A DNA stretch of 64,000 nucleotides from Streptomyces canus (GTDB taxonomy: Bacteria; Actinomycetota; Actinomycetes; Streptomycetales; Streptomycetaceae), in the NCBI RefSeq assembly GCF_030815415.1, contig NZ_JAUSWW010000001.1, positions 5,642,001 through 5,706,000 of the forward strand, read 5' to 3'. The translations under genes were made by a program, and so were the position numbers. The first letter of the stretch is position 1. Every line of letters begins with the position of its first letter. This document shows positions 58,575-64,000 of this stretch, in pieces. The notes under the pieces are model-generated. The model saw only the letters and a list, made by a program, of their open reading frames with translations, ran no database searches and was not told where the DNA came from.

Positions 58575-60185
58575 GTGACGCAGAGTGGACAGGGCGAGGA
58601 GCCCTCGCCACGCGTGGCGCGCGAAGGCATCGTGCTGCCCTCCGACGGCGGCGAACCGCTGCTGCCGGGCCAGACGGGCGGACCCGGCGGCTACCAGTCC
58701 GCCCCGCACCCCCCGAACCCGACCCCCGCGCCGCCGCCCGGCGGTCAGGCCTGGGGCACCCCGTGGGGGCCCGAGCAGCAGGCGCCCGCCCCGCAGCAGG
58801 GCGAGGGCTGGGGTGCGCCGCAGGAGCAGCAGTGGAGTGCGCCGCCGTACCAGGCGCAGTCCCAGCAGTGGGGCGCCCAGGACGCGTCACAGCCGCTGCC
58901 GCAGCCCGGCGGCTACGACAACGACCAGCCCACCTCGTACTACCTGCCGCCGGTGAATCAGAACCCCCAGCAGGGCGCCGGCCACGACAGTGACCAGCCC
59001 ACCTCGTACTACCTGCCGCCGGTGAACCAGAACACCGCGGGAGGGTACGGCGCTCCCGGCGCCCCGCTGCCGCCCGCCACCGACGGGTACGGCACGTCCG
59101 GCGGGCACGGCGGCGCCACCGGCATACCCCTGCCCCAGGCGGACGAGGGCGCCACGCAGTACATTCCGCCGGTCGCCGCGTCCCCGGACGAGGGTGTGAC
59201 GCAGTACATCCCGCCCGTCGCGCCCGGCGCGCTGCCGCCCGAGGTGCCCGCGCCGGGGGGCTCGGAGCAGACGCAGTTCCTGGGGCGTGCCCCGCAGGGC
59301 GGCGGGCCGCTGCCGCCCGTGTCCGGGCCCGATGCCGAGGCCACGCAGTACATCGCGCCCGTGCCCGGGCAGCACGGTGGGGAGCGGCAGCCGCCCGCCG
59401 AGTTCGACAACCTCTTCCGCAGCGGGCCGGGCGCAGAGAGCCCGGCCGGGGCCACGCAGCAGCTCCCGCGCTTCGAGCAGGCGCCGCCGCCGCACACGGG
59501 CCACCAGCAGCCGTCGTACGGACACCGTGACCGCCACCACGACGGTGGCGGCCGCGGCGGCCGTAACCGCTCGCGCGTGCCGGTCATCGCCGCCGTCGGT
59601 ATCGGTATCGCCGTCCTCGGCATCGGCGCGGGCGCGCTGCTGGCCGGTGGGGGCGGGGACGACGGTGACGGCAACAAGACCGTCGCCGCGACCGCGCCGG
59701 CGAGCGAGTCCGCCTCGCCGTCCGCCGACCCGGCCGAGGCGCAGGCCGTCGAGCTGGACAAGCTGCTGGCCGACAGCGGTGACAGCCGGGCCTCGGTGAT
59801 CAGCGCGGTGGAGAACGTGAAGGCCTGCAAGAACCTCGGCCAGGCGGCCAAGGACCTGCGGGACGCGGCCGCCCAGCGCAACGACCTGGTGACCCGGCTG
59901 TCCGCCCTCTCCGTCGACCAGCTGCCGAACCACGCCCAGCTGACCACCGCCCTCACCAAGGCGTGGCAGGCGTCCGCGTCGGCCGACAACCACTACGCGG
60001 CGTGGGCCGACCAGACCGCAGGCAAGAAGGGCTGCAAGAAGGGCCAGGCGCGCACCACCCCCCAGACCCAGGCCGGCAACACCGCGAGCGGCGAGGCCAG
60101 CACGCAGAAGATCACGGCGGCCAAGCTGTGGAACGCGATCGCGAAGACGTACGGCCTGACCGAACGCAACCGCACCCAGCTGTGA
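58575..60185 (+). CDS. Single-pass membrane protein with TQ-motif repeats
   Basis: A 536-residue protein from the GTG at 58575. A long disordered Pro/Gln/Gly-rich cytosolic part (1-330) precedes one membrane helix (about 335-357, PVIAAVGIGIAVLGIGAGALL) and an exported helical domain with two cysteines (about C417 and C490). The cytosolic part repeats DQPTSYYLPPVNQN twice (near 118 and 140), then ATQYIPPV, VTQYIPPV, TQFLGRAP, ATQYIAPV and ATQQLPRF (about 193-297). Each TQ motif has Ile or Leu at +3 from Thr, as FHA domains prefer after phosphorylation, so a Ser/Thr-kinase-regulated scaffold is possible (inference). Function unknown. Confidence 0.75.
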   Translation: MTQSGQGEEPSPRVAREGIVLPSDGGEPLLPGQTGGPGGYQSAPHPPNPTPAPPPGGQAWGTPWGPEQQAPAPQQGEGWGAPQEQQWSAPPYQAQSQQWGAQDASQPLPQPGGYDNDQPTSYYLPPVNQNPQQGAGHDSDQPTSYYLPPVNQNTAGGYGAPGAPLPPATDGYGTSGGHGGATGIPLPQADEGATQYIPPVAASPDEGVTQYIPPVAPGALPPEVPAPGGSEQTQFLGRAPQGGGPLPPVSGPDAEATQYIAPVPGQHGGERQPPAEFDNLFRSGPGAESPAGATQQLPRFEQAPPPHTGHQQPSYGHRDRHHDGGGRGGRNRSRVPVIAAVGIGIAVLGIGAGALLAGGGGDDGDGNKTVAATAPASESASPSADPAEAQAVELDKLLADSGDSRASVISAVENVKACKNLGQAAKDLRDAAAQRNDLVTRLSALSVDQLPNHAQLTTALTKAWQASASADNHYAAWADQTAGKKGCKKGQARTTPQTQAGNTASGEASTQKITAAKLWNAIAKTYGLTERNRTQL

Positions 60186-60190
60186 CCGAC

Positions 60191-60213
60191 GGGGGCCGCC
60201 CCTCGCGGCCCCC
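60191..60213 (+). terminator. Terminator after the TQ-repeat gene
   Basis: GGGGGCCGC (60191-60199), loop CCCTC, GCGGCCCCC (60205-60213): perfect 9-bp stem 5 nt after the stop. Confidence 0.8.
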
Positions 60214-60247
60214 GCCGTCCGCTCCCGGGCACTAGGCCCTGTCGGGC

Positions 60248-60497
60248 CTAGTGCCGCGGCAGGCAACGTTTGCCCCGTCGCGACGCCCGGCACGCTCCCC
60301 CACTGCCTTGAGGGCGTGGGAGGGGCCCCCACTCGCCGCACCGGCCGAAAGCCCAAGTACGTCCAGTACGAGGGCTTCCGGCCGGCACGCCGAGAGCACG
60401 CTCCCCCACCCTCGAACCGCGCTTCGCACGGCTCGGGCGGGAGGGACCCCCACGACGCCGCTCCTTGACGGGCAAACGTTGCCTGCCGCGGCACTAG
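60248..60497. repeat. 250-bp palindromic repeat element with 28-bp perfect terminal inverted repeats
   Basis: Left end CTAGTGCCGCGGCAGGCAAC... (60248-60275) and right end ...GTTGCCTGCCGCGGCACTAG (60470-60497) are exact reverse complements over 28 bp. Inside are two copies of a CTCCCCCAC/GTGGGGG-type palindrome (60295-60332 and 60401-60453) and a central CCGGCCGAAAGCCC / GGGCTTCCGGCCGG inverted repeat (about 60340-60390). No coding capacity. It fills the gap between two convergent genes, and its right-hand CTAG provides the stop codon of the binding-protein gene. MITE- or REP-like; I recall similar elements elsewhere in streptomycetes. Confidence 0.8.
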
Positions 60498-61801
60498 CTC
60501 ACGTCGGCGTTCGCCAGCGTCTCGCGTACGTCCGTGAAGCCCTTGCGCGCCGCCACCAGCCGGCCCTTGCGTACGGCTTGCAGCGTCACCTCGGTGTTGA
60601 CCAGGCGTGGCAGGCCGATGGCCCCGAGACCGTTCTTGTAGTCCCAGTCGAGGGTCGGGGTCAGTCCGCCCGTGTCGACCTTCAGACCGTCGTCGAGCGC
60701 CTTGCGCACGGCGGTCGAGGTGAGCTCGCCGTTGCCGAGCGAGTCGACGGCGGCCTTGAACACGGTGTACGCGAGCCAGGTGGTCTGCACTCCGGCGTCC
60801 GCGGGATCGATGCGGTTGTCGTCGAAGGCCTGCTCCTTGATGACCTTCTTCATCGGATCCCAGCGCCGATCGGTCACGACCGGGTACCACCCGGTGATGT
60901 ACGAGCCCTCGTAGGGCCCCGACGTCCCGCCGGAGGCGTCTATCACCGTCTGGTCGACGCTGCCGAGGACCGTGCCGGTGCGTACGTCGGGAAAGTCCTC
61001 GCGGGCGCGCCGGAAGGAGTCCATGAAGGTGCTGGTGCGGTCCCCGAGCGCGGGCAGCACACACCCCTTCTTCACCGGGTCGCCGGTCGTGCGGGCGAGC
61101 GCGCGCTCGGACTGCGCCGAGTACTCGGTGGCGTCCTCCGCGGCCAGCTGGTCGTCCGCCACGGCGTGGCCGGAGGCCTTCAGGCCGGAATCCAGCATGA
61201 CGTGGAGTTCGTCGCCCGCGATGCTGTCGGGGCGGACCAGCGCCACGGGCCCGCAGCTGCCGCCGAGTTCCTTGCCGAGGCCGGCGAGCAGGCTGGGCTG
61301 GCCGCCGTTGACGGGGAAGGAGGCCACGCTGTCGAACTCGGCGTTGGTGATGCCGTAGCCGCCTATGTAGGGGATGTCGGCGCCCTCGAGCGTCGGGAAG
61401 AACGCGTCGCCGTACTGGCTGTAGGAGCCGACCACCGCGACGACCCCCTCGTCGACCGCGCGCTGGGCGCACTTCGCGGCGGAGACGGCGTCGTTGTGGT
61501 CGTTGCAGACCAGGACGGAGAGCTTGCGGCCGGCGATGCCGCCGTGTGAGTTGATCCACCGGGCGTACGCCTGCGCGAAGGCGGGCATACCGGGCTTGTT
61601 GGTCGCGCCGGTGTTCATCGGGGCCCAGGTCATGACCTTGATCGGGTCGTCCCCGGAGCCCCCCGTGGCACCGGGGACGACCCCGCAACCGACGGTCAGC
61701 GACGCACACGCGGCCAGTGCCGTCGCCGCGAGGGCGGTGGCTCTGACGGGCGGGTGGAGCCTGGGGAGGAAGGTGCTGCGGATGCGTCGCCTGCCGGTCA
61801 T
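60494..61801 (-). CDS. Branched-chain-amino-acid-type ABC substrate-binding lipoprotein
   Basis: A 435-residue periplasmic-binding protein fold (Leu/Ile/Val-binding type I). The ATG at 61801 gives an Arg-rich signal (TGRRRIRSTFLPRL) and a lipobox LTVGC (Cys about 39), so the protein is lipid-anchored outside the membrane. IKVMTWAPMNT, QAYARWINSHGGIAGRKLSVLVCNDHND in pieces and VVGSYSQYGDAFFPTLEGADIPYIGG are family blocks. No permease or ATPase is adjacent, so it is an orphan receptor or works with a distant transporter. The TAG stop lies within the end of the 250-bp repeat element. Confidence 0.85.
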   Translation of the reverse strand: MTGRRRIRSTFLPRLHPPVRATALAATALAACASLTVGCGVVPGATGGSGDDPIKVMTWAPMNTGATNKPGMPAFAQAYARWINSHGGIAGRKLSVLVCNDHNDAVSAAKCAQRAVDEGVVAVVGSYSQYGDAFFPTLEGADIPYIGGYGITNAEFDSVASFPVNGGQPSLLAGLGKELGGSCGPVALVRPDSIAGDELHVMLDSGLKASGHAVADDQLAAEDATEYSAQSERALARTTGDPVKKGCVLPALGDRTSTFMDSFRRAREDFPDVRTGTVLGSVDQTVIDASGGTSGPYEGSYITGWYPVVTDRRWDPMKKVIKEQAFDDNRIDPADAGVQTTWLAYTVFKAAVDSLGNGELTSTAVRKALDDGLKVDTGGLTPTLDWDYKNGLGAIGLPRLVNTEVTLQAVRKGRLVAARKGFTDVRETLANADVS

Positions 61802-61982
61802 GGGCACACACGCTTTCGCCACATGACCAACCCGGGAGTGACTTACGGTCAACAGTCGGTGACGCGAAGGTGAATTGCGGGGGGTTGGTGAGGCGGGTGT
61901 GACAAGGAACGTACGATCGATGACCGTGCAAGGTTCGGAGAACTCTTCCCGTCGCGGCCGTCGCTCATCCACCATGGGCGAC

Positions 61983-62420
61983 ATGCCACTGAATGACATG
62001 CCGTGGTGGCGCTGGCGCAGCAATGTGCGCTCCGCGCTGCACATGCTCTCCGACCCAGGGTTCCAGCGGGACGTCTGGCTGGCCGGTGTCGAGGGGTACG
62101 GGGACGTCACCGACGCCGTGTACCGCCTCGTCGAGGACACCTGGCTGGACAACTGGTCCGCCGAGAAATACGTCGGCACGATCTTCCGGGACTCCCAGGA
62201 GTCGGCCCTCGTCGACACCGCGGTCCTGCGGGTGTTGCGGATCATGCACCAGGTCGGCCCGGACGCACCCGTCTCCGCCTACGTCGACCACCCCGGGTGG
62301 CCGGAGGCGGTACGGGCCGCGCGCGACGCCCATGTGCGGATGGCGACGGCCGACGGGGACGACCCGGACCAGCCGCCGAGCTCGCTGCACGTGCTGCAGC
62401 TCATGACCCGGTCCGCGTGA
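61983..62420 (+). CDS. SCO4402-family protein
   Basis: A 145-residue protein taken from the ATG at 61983 (MPLNDMPWWRWRSNVRSALHML). In-frame ATGs at 61974 and 61920 are alternatives, and none has a good ribosome site. SDPGFQRDVWLAG, DTWLDNWSAEKYVGTIFRD and VLRIMHQVGPDAPVSAYVDHPGWPEAV are strongly conserved in a small acidic/tryptophan-rich family I recall under the name SCO4402; function unknown. It is 46 nt upstream of purU on the same strand, so probably co-transcribed. No membrane segment. Confidence 0.75.
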   Translation: MPLNDMPWWRWRSNVRSALHMLSDPGFQRDVWLAGVEGYGDVTDAVYRLVEDTWLDNWSAEKYVGTIFRDSQESALVDTAVLRVLRIMHQVGPDAPVSAYVDHPGWPEAVRAARDAHVRMATADGDDPDQPPSSLHVLQLMTRSA

Positions 62421-62466
62421 CGGACGCGTTCTCTGCGGTGCCGGCGGATATGGGACCCTGTCCCGC

Positions 62467-63348
62467 ATGAACGAGCAGTCCACCCGAGCCGCGGCGCCCG
62501 CCGAGCAGTACGTCCTTATCCTGTCCTGCCCCGACAAGCAGGGCATCGTGCACGCCGTGTCGAGCTACCTCTTCATGACCGGCTGCAACATCGAGGACAG
62601 TCAGCAGTTCGGCGACCACGACACGGGTCTGTTCTTCATGCGCGTCCACTTCTCGGCGGAGGCTCCGGTGACGGTGGAGAAGCTGCGGGCCAGCTTCGCG
62701 GCGATCGGTGACGCCTTCCACATGGACTGGCAGATCCACCAGCCCGAGGAGAAGATGCGGGTCGTCCTCATGGTCAGCAAGTTCGGGCACTGCCTGAACG
62801 ACCTGCTGTTCCGGGCCCGTATCGGCGCGCTGCCGGTGGAGATCGCCGCCGTGGTCTCCAACCACACCGACTTCGCGGAGCTCGTGGGGTCGTACGACGT
62901 TCCCTTCCACCACATTCCGGTGACGCGGGAGAACAAGGCGGAGGCGGAGGCGCGGCTGCTGGAGCTGGTGCGTGAGCAGGGCGTGGAGCTCGTGGTGCTC
63001 GCCCGGTACATGCAGGTGCTCTCGGACGACCTCTGCAAGCAGCTCAGCGGGCGGATCATCAACATCCACCACTCGTTCCTGCCGAGCTTCAAGGGCGCGA
63101 AGCCGTATCACCAGGCGCACGCCCGGGGGGTCAAGCTGATCGGTGCGACCGCGCACTATGTGACGGCCGACCTCGACGAGGGGCCGATCATCGAGCAGGA
63201 GGTCGAGCGGGTCGGGCATGACGTGACCCCGGACCAGCTGGTCGCGATCGGGCGGGATGTGGAGTGCCAGGCGCTGGCGCGGGCGGTGAAGTGGCATGCG
63301 GAGCGGCGGATTCTGCTGAACGGGCGCCGGACGGTCGTGTTCGCCTAG
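62467..63348 (+). CDS. purU: Formyltetrahydrofolate deformylase
   Basis: A 293-residue enzyme hydrolysing 10-formyl-THF to formate and THF, balancing one-carbon pools and feeding formate-dependent purine synthesis. The N-terminal ACT domain (about 15-95) has SCPDKQGIVHAVSSYLF. The catalytic formyltransferase-like domain has KFGHCLNDLLFR, IINIHHSFLPSFKGAKPYHQAH and GATAHYVTADLDEGPII, containing the Asn-His-Asp active-site residues. Full length, with ATG at 62467. A perfect inverted pair of the common Streptomyces repeat follows as terminator. Confidence 0.95.
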   Translation: MNEQSTRAAAPAEQYVLILSCPDKQGIVHAVSSYLFMTGCNIEDSQQFGDHDTGLFFMRVHFSAEAPVTVEKLRASFAAIGDAFHMDWQIHQPEEKMRVVLMVSKFGHCLNDLLFRARIGALPVEIAAVVSNHTDFAELVGSYDVPFHHIPVTRENKAEAEARLLELVREQGVELVVLARYMQVLSDDLCKQLSGRIINIHHSFLPSFKGAKPYHQAHARGVKLIGATAHYVTADLDEGPIIEQEVERVGHDVTPDQLVAIGRDVECQALARAVKWHAERRILLNGRRTVVFA

Positions 63349-63400
63349 GAGCTCGGGGGGGGGTTCGGTCGCAGGGCGGCTGCGGGTGCGTGGGGGCCGT

Positions 63401-63476
63401 TCGCGCAGTTCCCCGCGCCCCTGAAAGCAGGCCGGTTCACTGGACGCACCTCTTAGGGGCGCGGGGAACTGCGCGA
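63401..63476. terminator. Inverted pair of Streptomyces intergenic repeats acting as bidirectional terminator
   Basis: 63401-63422 (TCGCGCAGTTCCCCGCGCCC then CT) and 63455-63476 are exact reverse complements over 22 bp with a 32-nt spacer. They lie between convergent purU and the MDMPI-like gene. The unit recurs at 12731, 37845, 53533 and, in split form, 5280. Confidence 0.8.
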
Positions 63477-63522
63477 CCAGCCACAACCGGCCCGCGGCCG
63501 CCGACGAATCCGCAACCCGCCC

Positions 63523-64000
63523 CTAGATCCGGCTCAACGACGCGACCGCGAACAGTACGTCCCTGATCGCCTCCCGGTCACCCACCTGCCCTGCCGCCGC
63601 TTCAGCCGGAGGCACATGGCCCGCGGCCAGCTGGCAGAACTCCACGTCGTCCAGCGCCACGTGCGCGACCTCGTAGTCCGCGGAGCCCACCGCCGCCGGG
63701 GAGTCCAGCGGGATCAGCCACTCGCCGCCACCCGAACCCTCGATCTCCAGCCGCAGACTGCGCCCCGGCTCGCCCGCGGGGACGAGGTGGCGCCCATGGG
63801 CCGGCCCGGCCAACCCGGTCCGGCGCCGCACGGCCAGCACCGCGGGGAGCATGCGGGCGGCCAGGTCGATCATGCGGTTCAGATGGCGGGGGGACGGAGG
63901 GCCGTACGGGTAGTCGACCGCCTCGGCGATGTCCTCCGCGTGGACCCAGCACTCGAAGGCCCGGTCCAGCATGGCGTCGTGCAGGGGGAGTTCGAAGTCG
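63523..64000 (-). CDS. Mycothiol/maleylpyruvate-isomerase-type protein, C-terminal part (5' end outside window)
   Basis: The frame is open to the right edge (DFELPLHDA precedes MLDRAFECW), so the start is beyond base 64000. The visible 159 residues include ECWVHAEDIAEAVDYPYGPPSPRHLNRMIDLAARML in pieces, with the His-Ala-Glu-Asp of DinB/MDMPI-like proteins. A C-terminal MDMPI domain follows (RLEIEGSGGGEWLIPLDSP, VAHVALDDVEFCQLAAGH). I recall full-length relatives with an N-terminal zinc-finger/anti-sigma-like (zf-HC2) part, which cannot be seen here. Metal-dependent mycothiol chemistry is the family expectation only. Confidence 0.75.
   Translation of the reverse strand, partial: DFELPLHDAMLDRAFECWVHAEDIAEAVDYPYGPPSPRHLNRMIDLAARMLPAVLAVRRRTGLAGPAHGRHLVPAGEPGRSLRLEIEGSGGGEWLIPLDSPAAVGSADYEVAHVALDDVEFCQLAAGHVPPAEAAAGQVGDREAIRDVLFAVASLSRI

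Noticed and set aside
58887..61931. 1014-codon minus-strand frame spanning two genes and the repeat element
   Set aside because: Shadow frame in GC-rich DNA. The true minus-strand gene here is the binding lipoprotein in a different frame, and the rest opposes the TQ-repeat gene.

Overview
The window is high-GC actinobacterial DNA and almost certainly a Streptomyces chromosome. The evidence is third-position GC saturation, frequent GTG/TTG starts, ATGA/GTGA stop-start overlaps, rare TTA codons, XRE/DUF397 pairs, DmdR1- and NsdA-like regulators, a CebR box, and the intergenic repeat carrying CGCAGTTCCCCGCGCCCC. From memory, the content and order match the S. coelicolor SCO43xx-SCO44xx core region (serC, cinnamate:CoA ligase SCO4383, pdxH, citrate synthase, UPF0309 protein SCO4393, DmdR1 SCO4394, the SCO4402 family, purU), with local accessory insertions. 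No database search was run. I saw no tRNA, rRNA or CRISPR.

Layout. 0-5.4 kb: the end of a large sacsin/Hsp90-like ATPase protein, then three tandem secreted paralogues sharing a duplicated leader. 5.4-12.7 kb: CtpE-type P-ATPase, DUF2530 membrane protein, purine permease, orphan ribbon-helix-helix protein, MarR + MFS pair, RNA cyclic phosphodiesterase and a membrane micropeptide. 12.7-18.9 kb: aldo/keto reductase with a duplicated 3' tail, secreted double NTF2-like protein, XRE/DUF397 pair, Uma2 nuclease-like protein (3' frameshift), SGNH hydrolase, secreted propeller protein. 18.9-24.4 kb: TetR + DrrAB-type exporter, CebR-controlled GH5-CBM2 cellulase, serC. 24.4-31.7 kb: D-lactate/glycolate-type dehydrogenase, EamA exporter, a large membrane hydrolase with a TTA codon, and a decay zone (IS200/IS605 transposase stump, truncated XRE gene).

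31.8-42.0 kb is a one-direction catabolic cluster: TIGR03084 protein, AtuA-like protein, acyl-CoA carboxylase beta and alpha, acyl-CoA dehydrogenase, aryl/acyl-CoA ligase, methylglutaconyl-CoA hydratase-like enzyme, TetR regulator. It resembles the Atu/Liu route for acyclic terpenoid or methyl-branched acids: activate, dehydrogenate, carboxylate the gamma-methyl group, hydrate. 42-53.5 kb: pdxH/citrate synthase divergent pair, 2OG-Fe oxygenase behind a leader-peptide ORF and hairpins, DUF4240 protein, SDR/LysR pair, GNAT, PAS sensor, SIS protein, DmdR1, a run of hairpins, and an alpha/beta hydrolase with a TTA codon and no nucleophile serine. 53.6-64 kb: ABC-2 exporter, primase-polymerase-like protein, NsdA-like regulator, a TQ-repeat membrane protein, a 250-bp palindromic repeat element, branched-chain-type binding lipoprotein, SCO4402-family protein, purU, and a partial mycothiol/maleylpyruvate-isomerase-type protein.

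The most unusual items are: a 36-bp palindromic insert carried in frame inside two conserved genes and related to the palindromes inside the 250-bp element; that element supplying the stop codon of a neighbouring gene; the RRRHVDY leader peptide upstream of an oxygenase; the duplicated 59-nt leader of the secreted paralogues; the hairpin run downstream of dmdR1; and two bldA-type TTA genes, one of which seems to lack its catalytic serine.
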